Both the position numbers and the translations under genes were made by a program. A stretch of DNA of 11,526 nucleotides from UBA1774 sp045223835 (GTDB lineage Bacteria; Bacillota; Clostridia; Oscillospirales; Oscillospiraceae), in assembly GCA_045223835.1 (NCBI GenBank), contig JBGUZS010000128.1:1-11526 (forward strand), in the 5' to 3' direction. Positions within the stretch are counted from its first letter, which is position 1, and each line of letters opens with the position of its first letter. This document shows, piece after piece, positions 1-6,362 of this stretch. The notes beneath the pieces were generated by a model, which was given only the letters and a program-made list of their open reading frames with translations, did not search any database and was not told the origin of the DNA.

Positions 1-15
1 CCTGCGCACCGGGGT

Positions 16-74
16 GCAGGGGCGGAGCCCTGCCGCGCTCTTTCCCCGGTTTCTCTCGCGCCAGAGAAACCGGG
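16..74 (-). other. paired hairpins downstream of the GH32 gene
   Basis: Two stem-loops follow the stop codon of the glycoside hydrolase gene. The first is a perfect 12-bp stem (45-56 with 63-74, arms CCCGGTTTCTCT and AGAGAAACCGGG, six-base loop). The second is a 6-bp stem (16-21 with 28-33, GCAGGG with CCCTGC). Neither is followed by a run of T on the minus strand (the first is followed by GAAAGAGC), so they do not meet the usual rule for a Rho-independent terminator. They may still end or protect the 3' end of the transcript. The plus direction also lacks a T tract. Confidence 0.45.
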
Positions 75-100
75 CCGCCGGAGGCAAGTTCCCGTGCCGC

Positions 101-1657
101 TCAGTTTTCCCAGAATCGCCCCAGCTCCCGGAGAACCAGACTGCGGACCGTACCGGTCCCGGTGAGGCGGAGGGTATCCAGGGAACGGTCCTGGATATAC
201 CCCATGCCCAGGAAGACGCTGCCGGAGTCCGCGAAGATCTCCGCGCTGAGGGTATCCGCCAGGATCCGCAGACGCACGAGGCCCTTTTCCCCCCGCACCG
301 GGGCGCTCTTCTCCCCGCAGGTCAGGGACCCGGCCTCGTATTTCACTTCCAGGCCGAAGAGGGAGAGGGTGAGGGCGGCGTCCACCGGGAATTCCAGCTC
401 GATATCGCAGGCCTTGCTCCCCACCCGCAGCTTCACCGGCTCCGCCGGGCTGAGGGGGAGCGCCTCCAGGGTCCGGCTGCTCCGGTACAGGCCCTCGATC
501 TCCTTCGCGGGCCAGGCGCAGAGGCGCAGGGTCCCGTTTACGGTTTTCAGGTTCATCTCTTGGGGGAGGTCCATGCAGCAGCCGAAGGGCTGACCCGGCA
601 CCACCTGCTTGATGAAGGCGGTGCGGATGCGCCTTCCCCCGGGCTCATCGGACCAGGACTGGGCGGCATAGGACACATCCCCGTAATTCAGCTGCCCGGG
701 TTCCCCCTCCGGGGTGAACCGGCGGCCATCGAAGGTCCCGAGGAGATACCGGTCCGAGGCGGCGGAAAAGACCCACCGGAGCTTCTCCGGATCCCCGTCC
801 GCCGGGAGGGGGTAGAAATCCGGGCATTCCCAGTCCTCCGGCAGGGTCAGGCGCTGGAGCTCCGTCCAATGGAGGAGATCCTCAGAGCGGAACAGGGCGA
901 AGTCGTGTTCCTCCAGGTACAGGGCCAGGATATAGCAGCGCTCCGGCTCGTACCGGATCACCTTGGGATCCCGGTTCCCCGGGGCCAGCTGGGGAATCAC
1001 CGGGTTTCCGGACCAGTTCACCAGGGTCCGGCCCCCGTCGGTGCTGTAGGCCAGGTTTTGGGTGAAGGGGCTGCCCTGGGAGGTCCGGGAGGTGCCCCCC
1101 GCGGCGGTATAGAAGAAGAGGATGGGGTCCTCCTCCCCCTGCTTCAGGCCGGAGACGTTCTCCCGGTCCACGATGCCGCTGCCGGAGAAGACGGTGCCGG
1201 CCTCATTGGGAAACAGCACGTCCCCCAGCTCCCGCCAGTGGACCAGGTCCTCGCTCTCCCCGGAGCCCCAATGCATGTTCTCCCAGGTGGTGGCGGCGGG
1301 ATTATGCTGGTAGTACATCCGGTATTTTCCCCGGTACCACACCAGGCCGTTGGGGTCGTTGATCCAGCCCCGGCGGGCGGTGAAATGGGCCCAGGGGCGG
1401 TATTTTCCCGCGTAATCCAGGGGCGGGTCATCTGTCTGCTCCGCCGTGAAGTTTACTTCCGGCTCGCAGGTCAGCTCCAGGGTCCTGCCCCGGAACCGGG
1501 CGATATCCACGGGAAAGAGATAATCCGGCTCGTCCGGGTCCAGGGAGACCGCCAGGTCCAGGACCAGCTTTTCCCCGTCCCGGAAAAACAGGCGTTTGGG
1601 TCTGGCGTTCCAGCTGGCGGGGAGCAGGATATACCGGCTCTCGCATTTCAGTTCCAT
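101..1657 (-). CDS. cytoplasmic glycoside hydrolase family 32 beta-fructosidase (sucrose/fructan-type)
   Basis: A GH32 enzyme, which hydrolyses beta-fructofuranosidic bonds in sucrose, fructo-oligosaccharides, inulin or levan with retention of configuration. Counting from the upstream Met at 1663, the signature WINDPNG lies at 100-106 with nucleophile Asp103. FSGSG is at 159-163, the transition-state RDP at 231-233, and the acid/base Glu279 in the EC motif at 279-280. The N-terminal 85 residues form an extra, probably beta-rich segment. The last 130 or so residues fit the C-terminal beta-sandwich. No signal peptide or membrane segment is visible, so it probably acts in the cytoplasm on imported short substrates. 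Two starts are possible. The ATG at 1663 overlaps the pcrA stop as ATGA but has only 2 bases after GGAGG. The ATG at 1657 has ideal 7-base spacing and is preferred. It is translationally linked to pcrA. The exact substrate cannot be read from sequence. Confidence 0.93.
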   Translation of the reverse strand: MELKCESRYILLPASWNARPKRLFFRDGEKLVLDLAVSLDPDEPDYLFPVDIARFRGRTLELTCEPEVNFTAEQTDDPPLDYAGKYRPWAHFTARRGWINDPNGLVWYRGKYRMYYQHNPAATTWENMHWGSGESEDLVHWRELGDVLFPNEAGTVFSGSGIVDRENVSGLKQGEEDPILFFYTAAGGTSRTSQGSPFTQNLAYSTDGGRTLVNWSGNPVIPQLAPGNRDPKVIRYEPERCYILALYLEEHDFALFRSEDLLHWTELQRLTLPEDWECPDFYPLPADGDPEKLRWVFSAASDRYLLGTFDGRRFTPEGEPGQLNYGDVSYAAQSWSDEPGGRRIRTAFIKQVVPGQPFGCCMDLPQEMNLKTVNGTLRLCAWPAKEIEGLYRSSRTLEALPLSPAEPVKLRVGSKACDIELEFPVDAALTLSLFGLEVKYEAGSLTCGEKSAPVRGEKGLVRLRILADTLSAEIFADSGSVFLGMGYIQDRSLDTLRLTGTGTVRSLVLRELGRFWEN

Positions 1658-1659
1658 TT

Positions 1660-3810
1660 TCATTCCTCCAATACTTCCAGCTTCGCCCGGAAGGCGATGG
1701 CCCGGGGGGTATCCATGGTGTCGAACTTCACCACATGGGCGTTCCGCTCCGTATCCGCCTCCAGCACCGTGCCGGTCCCCAGGATGGGATGCTTTACCCG
1801 GGCGCCGGGGGGAAGGGTCCTGGGCCCTTCCTCCGCGGGCAGGGCGGACTGGTTGGCGGCGATATAGCTCCGGGCCTCCCGGATAAGCTCCTCCCGGGGC
1901 GGCTGGGTATACTCGATGAGCTCCGGGTCCACATCCAGGATGAAGCGGGAGGGGTAGCGGGGGGAGCCGTCCAGCCCCCGGCCCTCTCCCTCGGAGAGGA
2001 AAAGGCGCTTCTGCGCCCGGGTGAAGGCCACGAAGGCCAGCCGCCGCTCCTCCTCCATGGCGGGGAGGGTGCGGATCTTCCGGGAGGGGAAGATGCCCTC
2101 GTTCATGCCGCAGAGGAAGACGTAGGGGAATTCCAGGCCCTTGGCGGCATGGACGGTCATGAGCTTCACCTTTCCCGCGTTCTCCGGGGTATCCCCGTTG
2201 GTGAACAGGGCGATATGGGAGAGATAGTGCTCCAGGGTGGCCTCCTCCCCGCAGCTCGTCTCATACTCGTACACGCTCTGCCTGAGCTCCGCCAGGTTAT
2301 CCAGCCGCTCCTGGCTCCCCTCGGTGCGGAGGGTCTCCTCGTACCCGCTCCGGTGGAGCACGTCCCCCAGGAGCTCGGAGACGGGGCGCTCCGCCATCCC
2401 CTCGCTCAGCTCCTCCACCAGGCGGATGAATTTCCGCGCCCCCGTGCCCCGGAAGCGCTCGTCGTCCGAGAGGCGGACAAGGGCGGTATACAGGGAGCAG
2501 TCTTCCTCCGCGGCATAGTCCTCCAGCACCTTCATGCGGCTGACGCCGATGTTCCGCCGGGGGGTGTTCACCACCCGCCGGAAGGAGAGATCATCCCGGT
2601 AGGCCAGAAGGCGCAGGTAGCTCAGGGCGTCCTTGATCTCCGCCCGGCCGTAGAACTGCACCCCGCTGTAGATGGTATAGGGGAGCTTCCGCCGCCGGAA
2701 GACCTCCTCCAGGCTCCGGGTGACATAGTGGGCCCGGTAGAGCACCGCCGCGTCCCCCAGGTTCGCGCCGGCGTCCGCCAGCTCCAGGATCCGGGCGGCG
2801 ATCCATTCCGCCTCCTGGTCGGCGTTCTTCCCGTGGTGGCAGAGGACGGTCTCCCCCGGGGGGAGGGTGGGGATCAGGTCCTTTTTGATCCGTGTGGCGT
2901 TCCGGGAGATGAGGGAGTTGGCCGCGGCGATGATCTGGGGGGTGGAGCGGTAGTTCTCCATCATCATGATGGTGCGGGTGCCGGGATGGTGCCTGTCGAA
3001 GTCCAGCAGGTAGCGCACGTCCGCCCCCCGCCAGGTATAGATGGTCTGGTCCGGGTCCCCCACGATGAACAGGTTCTTGTGATAGCCGCAAAGGACCTCC
3101 ATCAGGGTATACTGGAGCTGGTCAATATCCTGGAATTCATCGATCATGATGTATTCCAGCCGCCGCTGCCATTTCAGCCGGATCTCCTCGTTCTCCTGGA
3201 AGACGTACAGGGTGAATTTGATCAGGTCGTTGTAATCCAGGCCGAAGCACTTCTTCTGCTGGCAGAGGTAGCCGTAGAAGATGATGTCCTGGGTGGCGGC
3301 GGCCAGGCGGTATTTCTCCTGCAGGGCCTCCGGGGAGAGGTTGATCAGGTCCAGGTAGTAATCCGGCTTTTTGAAGAGCTTCTGAATCTCGATCATGTCC
3401 CGGGCGGCGGAGAAGGTCATGTCCCGCAGGGTGAGGCCCCGCTCATCGTAGATGATCCGGAGCATGGAGTCGATATCCGAATTATCCAGCACCAGGAAAC
3501 GCTTGGGGTACTGCACCGCGCTGATATCCTCCTGGAGGACGGAGACGCAGAAGCCATGGAAGGTGTTGATATACCCTGTGTCGTTGTCCCCGGTGAGGTT
3601 GTGTATGCGCTGGCGCATCTCGTTCGCCGCCTTGTTGGTGAATGTGACGCAGAGGATATTCCCGGGGAGGATGCCCAGGTCGTTCACCAGGTAGGCGAAG
3701 CGGTGGGTCAGGGCCCGGGTCTTGCCGGAGCCTGCCCCGGCGATCACCCGGATGAAGCCCTCCGTGGCGGTGATCGCCTCCCGCTGGGCGGAGTTGAGAT
3801 CGGGTTCCAT
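1660..3810 (-). CDS. pcrA: ATP-dependent DNA helicase PcrA/UvrD (superfamily 1A)
   Basis: A 3'-5' DNA helicase of the UvrD/PcrA/Rep type, with roles in nucleotide excision repair, removal of RecA filaments and resolving replication-transcription conflicts. At 716 aa it is close to the normal PcrA length. Motifs occur in order: the Q-motif region NSAQREAI at 6-13, Walker A GAGSGKT at 25-31, TFTNKAA at 56-62, Walker B DEFQD at 224-228, GDPDQTIYTWRGAD at 251-264, ENYRST at 285-290, then VHAAKGLEF and AFVAFTRAQKRL toward the C-terminus. The last 50 residues (from about ARVKHPILGTGTV) resemble the PcrA tudor-like domain that contacts RNA polymerase, which favours PcrA over Rep. The start is set by GGAGG 7 bases upstream. 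It lies downstream of cysS beyond a terminator hairpin and overlaps the GH32 gene by a few bases. No LexA-type box (GAAC, 4 bases, GTTC) is seen upstream. Confidence 0.97.
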   Translation of the reverse strand: MEPDLNSAQREAITATEGFIRVIAGAGSGKTRALTHRFAYLVNDLGILPGNILCVTFTNKAANEMRQRIHNLTGDNDTGYINTFHGFCVSVLQEDISAVQYPKRFLVLDNSDIDSMLRIIYDERGLTLRDMTFSAARDMIEIQKLFKKPDYYLDLINLSPEALQEKYRLAAATQDIIFYGYLCQQKKCFGLDYNDLIKFTLYVFQENEEIRLKWQRRLEYIMIDEFQDIDQLQYTLMEVLCGYHKNLFIVGDPDQTIYTWRGADVRYLLDFDRHHPGTRTIMMMENYRSTPQIIAAANSLISRNATRIKKDLIPTLPPGETVLCHHGKNADQEAEWIAARILELADAGANLGDAAVLYRAHYVTRSLEEVFRRRKLPYTIYSGVQFYGRAEIKDALSYLRLLAYRDDLSFRRVVNTPRRNIGVSRMKVLEDYAAEEDCSLYTALVRLSDDERFRGTGARKFIRLVEELSEGMAERPVSELLGDVLHRSGYEETLRTEGSQERLDNLAELRQSVYEYETSCGEEATLEHYLSHIALFTNGDTPENAGKVKLMTVHAAKGLEFPYVFLCGMNEGIFPSRKIRTLPAMEEERRLAFVAFTRAQKRLFLSEGEGRGLDGSPRYPSRFILDVDPELIEYTQPPREELIREARSYIAANQSALPAEEGPRTLPPGARVKHPILGTGTVLEADTERNAHVVKFDTMDTPRAIAFRAKLEVLEE

Positions 3811-3830
3811 TCCGGCACCTCCTTCTTTGG

Positions 3831-3856
3831 AAAAATCCCGGCGCAGCGCGCCGGGA
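3831..3856 (-). terminator. Rho-independent terminator between cysS and pcrA
   Basis: On the minus strand a perfect 9-bp GC-rich stem (3836-3844 with 3848-3856, core CCCGGCGC/GCGCCGGG) with a 3-base loop is followed directly by TTTTT (3835-3831). This is a textbook intrinsic terminator for lexA-cysS. It ends only 20 bases before the pcrA start. It therefore either isolates pcrA, or lies in the pcrA 5' leader if the promoter candidate at 3871-3899 is used, in which case it could act as an attenuator. Confidence 0.85.
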
Positions 3857-3870
3857 CGGATAAATCGATT

Positions 3871-3899
3871 TTTATAACCCCCGACGCTGAACGCGTCAG
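3871..3899 (-). promoter_or_regulatory. candidate sigma-A promoter for pcrA
   Basis: On the minus strand CTGACG (3899-3894) and TATAAA (3876-3871) are separated by 17 bases. They match the -35 consensus at 4 of 6 and the -10 at 5 of 6 positions. The site overlaps the cysS stop codon and lies upstream of the terminator hairpin, so a transcript from it would carry that hairpin in its leader. The alternative is that pcrA depends on read-through from cysS. Confidence 0.35.
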
Positions 3900-5299
3900 G
3901 CCTTTTTCCATTTGACCCCCTGCTTGGTATCCTCCAGGAGGATGCCCTTTTCCTTCAGCTCGTCCCGGATCCGGTCCGCCTCGGCCCAGTTTTTGACCTT
4001 CCGGGCCTCCTGCCGCCGGCGGATCAGGTCCTCCACCCATTCCGCCAGGTCGTCCTTCTCCTCCTGCTTATATAGCAGGCCCAGAACGCTGTCCAACTCC
4101 AGGAGCCGGTCCAGGCAGGCCCTGGCCAGGGCCTTGGAGCAGCCGTCCTTCCCGGTGGCGGTGTTCACGTCCCGCACCAGCTCGAACATGGCGCTTACGG
4201 CGTCGGCGGTGTTGAAATCGTCGTCCATGGCGGCGATGAATTTTTCCCGATAGGGATCCAGGGAGACCAGGAAGGCCTCCTCCTCCCCGGTGAGGGAAGC
4301 GTCCGTACCATTGGCAGCCAGGAATTCCAGGTTATCCCGGGCGTTGGTGAGGCGCTGCAGCGCGCCCTTGGCCTGGTTCAGGGCTTCCTCGGAGTAGTTC
4401 AGGGGGCTGCGGTAATGGGCGGAGAGCATGAACATGCGCAGGGTGCCGTACCCGTAGGCTTCGGCGGCCTCCCGCACGGTGAAGAAGTTGTTCAGGCTCT
4501 TGGACATCTTCTGATTATTGATGCTGATGAAGCCGTTATGCAGCCAGTAATGCACGAACTGACAGCCGTTGGCCGCCTCGGACTGGGCGATCTCGTTCTC
4601 ATGATGGGGGAAGATCAGGTCCTGGCCGCCGCAGTGGATATCGATGGTCTTGCCCAGGTACCGGTTGGACATGGCAGAGCATTCGATATGCCAGCCGGGC
4701 CGACCGAGGCCCCAGGGGGAATCCCAGGCGGGCTCCCCGGGCTTCGCCGCCTTCCACAGGGCGAAGTCCATGGGGTTCTCCTTCTGCTCGCTCACGTCGA
4801 TCCGGGCGCCGGCCTGGAGGTCCTCCAGAGGCTGATGGGAGAGCTTGCCGTATTCCCGGAATTTCGCGGTGCGGTAGTACACGTCCCCGCCCGAGGGGTA
4901 GGCATAGCCCTTCTCGATGAGGGTCTGCACCAGGTCGATGATCTGGGGGATGTTCTCCGTGGCCTTGGGGTGGACCGTAGCCTCCCGCACCCCCAGGCCC
5001 GCCGCGTCCTTCCTGTACTCGGCGATATACTTTTCCGCCACCTCCGCGGAGGAAATGCCTTCCTCTCCCGCCCGGCGGATGATCTTATCGTCCACATCGG
5101 TGAAATTCTGCACGAAGGTCACCTGGTAGCCCCGGTATTCCAGATAGCGCCGGAGCACGTCGAAGAGGATGATGGGCCTGGCGTTGCCCACATGGATATA
5201 GTTGTAAACCGTGGGGCCGCAGGCGTACATGCTCACCTTGCCCGGCTCCAGGGGCTTGAACTCTTCATACTGACGGCTGAGGGTATTATAAAGCTTCAT
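3896..5299 (-). CDS. cysS: cysteinyl-tRNA synthetase
   Basis: A class I aminoacyl-tRNA synthetase that activates cysteine with ATP and charges tRNA-Cys in the cytoplasm. The 467 aa length matches the bacterial family (461 aa in E. coli). The HIGH-type motif is HVGN at 36-39 and the KMSKS motif is at 264-268. The four zinc ligands that discriminate cysteine are all visible: Cys27 (MYACGPT), Cys207 (WHIECSAM), and His232 and Glu236 (FPHHENEIAQ). The C-terminal helical DALR-type and anticodon-binding region is full length. An AAGGAAGG ribosome binding site lies just upstream of the start. It starts 27 bases after the lexA stop with no terminator between them, so lexA-cysS probably form an operon. 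A strong terminator follows. No T-box leader is present in the short gap, so cysteine control by a T-box is unlikely here. Confidence 0.98.
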   Translation of the reverse strand: MKLYNTLSRQYEEFKPLEPGKVSMYACGPTVYNYIHVGNARPIILFDVLRRYLEYRGYQVTFVQNFTDVDDKIIRRAGEEGISSAEVAEKYIAEYRKDAAGLGVREATVHPKATENIPQIIDLVQTLIEKGYAYPSGGDVYYRTAKFREYGKLSHQPLEDLQAGARIDVSEQKENPMDFALWKAAKPGEPAWDSPWGLGRPGWHIECSAMSNRYLGKTIDIHCGGQDLIFPHHENEIAQSEAANGCQFVHYWLHNGFISINNQKMSKSLNNFFTVREAAEAYGYGTLRMFMLSAHYRSPLNYSEEALNQAKGALQRLTNARDNLEFLAANGTDASLTGEEEAFLVSLDPYREKFIAAMDDDFNTADAVSAMFELVRDVNTATGKDGCSKALARACLDRLLELDSVLGLLYKQEEKDDLAEWVEDLIRRRQEARKVKNWAEADRIRDELKEKGILLEDTKQGVKWKKA

Positions 5300-5326
5300 T
5301 TTCGCTAACCTTCCTTTATGATGGAC

Positions 5327-5917
5327 TCAGGCGTAGGTCCGGATCACGGCGGCCACCCGGCCCAGGATCCGGGCATGGGTCCCGTCGATGGGGGAGTAGG
5401 CCTCGTTTTCCGGCAGGAGGGTGACCCGCCCGTGTTCCCGGCGGAGCCGCTTGCAGGTGGCCTCATCCTCCAGCAGGGCGATGACGATCTCGCCGCTGTC
5501 CGCGGTATCCTGGCTGCGCACCACCACCAGGTCCCCGTCCAGTATTCCGGCCCGGATCATGGAATCCCCCTTGATGCGCAGGGCGAAATAGTCCCCCGAG
5601 CCCTCCGGCGTATAGGTGACATAGCCCTCCGCATTCTCCACCGCCAGGATCGGCTGTCCGGCGGCGACGGTGCCCAGGATGGGGATCCCCTCCGGCTCCG
5701 TACATCGGTCCGTCAGCCGGATGGAGCGGCTCTTGCCCGCCTCCCGGCGGATATAGCCCAGCTCCTCCAGCCTGTCCAGATGACTGTTCACGGTGGAGGG
5801 AGAGCTGAGACCCAGCTCCCGGCCCAGCTCCCGGACGCTGGGGCAGTACCCCCGGTCCCGGATGGAGGAGATGATGCAGTCCAGCACCTGTTTCTGTTTT
5901 TTCGTCAGGTCCTTCAT
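5327..5917 (-). CDS. lexA: LexA, SOS-response repressor and autoprotease
   Basis: A transcriptional repressor of DNA-damage genes that cleaves itself when stimulated by RecA filaments. At 196 aa it has a winged helix-turn-helix N-terminus (about 1-68, recognition helix near SSPSTVNSHLDRL at 39-51) and a C-terminal S24 protease domain. The Ala-Gly cleavage bond is Ala86-Gly87 in TVAAGQP. Nucleophile Ser119 lies in KGDSM, and the general base Lys156 lies in EATCKRL, with the same 37-residue Ser-Lys spacing as in E. coli LexA. GGAGG lies 7 bases upstream of the ATG. Transcription probably starts only about 16 bases upstream of the ATG, from the promoter at 5940-5968, and cysS is co-transcribed. 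No canonical Bacillus-type LexA box is visible in its own promoter, which is unusual for a gene that is normally autoregulated. Confidence 0.97.
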   Translation of the reverse strand: MKDLTKKQKQVLDCIISSIRDRGYCPSVRELGRELGLSSPSTVNSHLDRLEELGYIRREAGKSRSIRLTDRCTEPEGIPILGTVAAGQPILAVENAEGYVTYTPEGSGDYFALRIKGDSMIRAGILDGDLVVVRSQDTADSGEIVIALLEDEATCKRLRREHGRVTLLPENEAYSPIDGTHARILGRVAAVIRTYA

Positions 5918-5939
5918 ATCGGCCCTCCTATATCACTAC

Positions 5940-5968
5940 ATTATAACCGAGCCCGCCGCGCATTGCAA
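5940..5968 (-). promoter_or_regulatory. lexA promoter (sigma-A type)
   Basis: On the minus strand TTGCAA (5968-5963) and a perfect TATAAT (5945-5940) are separated by 17 bases. The predicted start is near 5933, giving a leader of only about 16 bases before the lexA ATG. The -35 hexamer sits in the 8-bp palindrome ATTGCAAT (5962-5969), a possible repressor target. Confidence 0.75.
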
Positions 5969-6006
5969 TAATCAATCCCGATGGGGAAGAAAAACGCAGA
6001 AAACGA

Positions 6007-6035
6007 TTGACAGCACCGGAGGATTCCGATAAAAT
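6007..6035 (+). promoter_or_regulatory. strong sigma-A promoter of the rpmH operon
   Basis: A perfect -35 TTGACA (6007-6012) and a 5-of-6 -10 TAAAAT (6030-6035) are separated by the optimal 17 bases. The predicted start is around 6041-6042 (GG). The rpmH ATG is at 6363, so the untranslated leader is about 320 nt. The lexA promoter lies back-to-back on the other strand, with the two -35 boxes 38 bases apart. Confidence 0.8.
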
Positions 6036-6061
6036 ACTTTGGCTATGCAAACAGCCTGTCC

Positions 6062-6151
6062 CTTCGATTTGAAGAGGAGGAAGGACCGAACACCTGCGAG
6101 TGAACGCGGCGCTTACGGAAACCGCGGTCACGAAGCCTGTGAGGTCCGAAA
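6062..6151 (+). ncRNA. structured RNA module 1 of a tandem pair in the rpmH leader
   Basis: This is the first of two similar 90-nt modules. The inferred fold has P1 GGACC (6083-6087) with GGTCC (6143-6147), then an asymmetric GAA/A loop. CAC/GTG follows (6091-6093 with 6139-6141), then a CU/CU internal loop, GC/GC, and tandem G-A pairs with a bulged A. The main helix GTGAACGCGG (6100-6109) pairs with CCGCGGTCAC (6122-6131) with one A-G mismatch. The apical loop is CGCTTACGGAAA. The module starts with CTTCGATTTGAAG, a small hairpin on its own. Core bases TGCGAGT, CTTACG, AAACCG and ACGAAGCCTG are identical in module 2, while helix pairs differ by compensation. It lies 20 nt after the predicted transcription start. 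I do not recognise it as a known RNA class. It could be a riboswitch-like aptamer, a ribosomal protein leader or a repeated protein-binding site. Confidence 0.65.
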
Positions 6152-6166
6152 CCCGACCCCCGTATC

Positions 6167-6194
6167 TCAAATCGAAGCGAATGCTTCGATTTGA
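6167..6194 (+). repeat. 12-bp perfect palindrome linking the two RNA modules
   Basis: TCAAATCGAAGC (6167-6178) and GCTTCGATTTGA (6183-6194) form a perfect 12-bp stem with a GAAT loop. The right arm is the first part of module 2. The left arm can equally pair with the identical CTTCGATTTGA that starts module 1 (6062-6072), so the linker has two mutually exclusive partners. No T tract follows, so it is not an intrinsic terminator. Confidence 0.7.
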
Positions 6195-6273
6195 AGAGGA
6201 GGAGCAATCGAGCACATGCGAGTTTTCCCGGCCCTTACGCAAACCGGGAAAACGAAGCCTGCGAGATTTGCGA
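6184..6273 (+). ncRNA. structured RNA module 2 of a tandem pair in the rpmH leader
   Basis: The second module aligns with the first at a constant offset of 122 nt without any gap, about 68 of 90 identical by hand count. The first 20 bases are identical. The main helix is GTTTTCCCGG (6222-6231) with CCGGGAAAAC (6244-6253), a perfect 10 bp. P1 is GCAATC (6204-6209) with GATTTGC (6265-6271) with one bulged T. Relative to module 1 the P3 pairs change from G-C to T-A, A-T to T-A and G-C to C-G, and the A-G mismatch becomes T-A. Two P1 pairs also change with compensation. The CAC/GTG pairing is weakened by one mismatch here. The offset of 122 is not a multiple of three, so the repeat is not protein coding. 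Confidence 0.65.
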
Positions 6274-6276
6274 CGA

Positions 6277-6332
6277 CGACTGCGGCAGCGGCTGCTGCTG
6301 TCGAGTATAGAGCGGCGGAGAAAAACCGCCGC
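6277..6332 (+). promoter_or_regulatory. hairpins in the 3' part of the rpmH leader
   Basis: A CGAC/GTCG-closed GC-rich stem-loop (6277-6303, inner GCAGC 6285-6289 with GCTGC 6294-6298) is followed by a perfect 7-bp hairpin, GCGGCGG (6312-6318) with CCGCCGC (6326-6332), loop AGAAAAA. The second ends 13 bases before the rpmH ribosome binding site AGGAGGTG (6346-6353). No T run follows either hairpin, so premature intrinsic termination is not supported. Any control would more likely act on translation or RNA stability. Confidence 0.45.
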
Positions 6333-6362
6333 AGATGAAACCGACAGGAGGTGTAACCCAGC

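Noticed and set aside
14..1867. Plus-strand open frame of 617 codons opposite the GH32 gene
   Set aside because: Antisense of an enzyme with all GH32 catalytic motifs, with no initiation signal or family signature of its own.
1735..3915. Long plus-strand open frame of 726 codons opposite pcrA
   Set aside because: It is a GC-rich shadow of pcrA. The opposite strand shows every helicase motif, while this frame matches no family I recognise and is low-complexity in Gly, Pro, Leu and Val.
6086..6103. LexA operator at GAAC ... GAAC in module 1
   Set aside because: The half-sites are direct, not inverted, are 10 bases apart, lie downstream of the predicted start, and fall inside the conserved RNA core.
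6167..6194. 12-bp hairpin as an intrinsic terminator
   Set aside because: It is followed by AGAGGAGGAGCAATC with no T run, and the stem is not GC-rich.
5918..6362. Replication origin next to rpmH
   Set aside because: rpmH often neighbours dnaA and oriC, but I see no dnaA, no TTATCCACA-type boxes and no AT-rich unwinding tract here.
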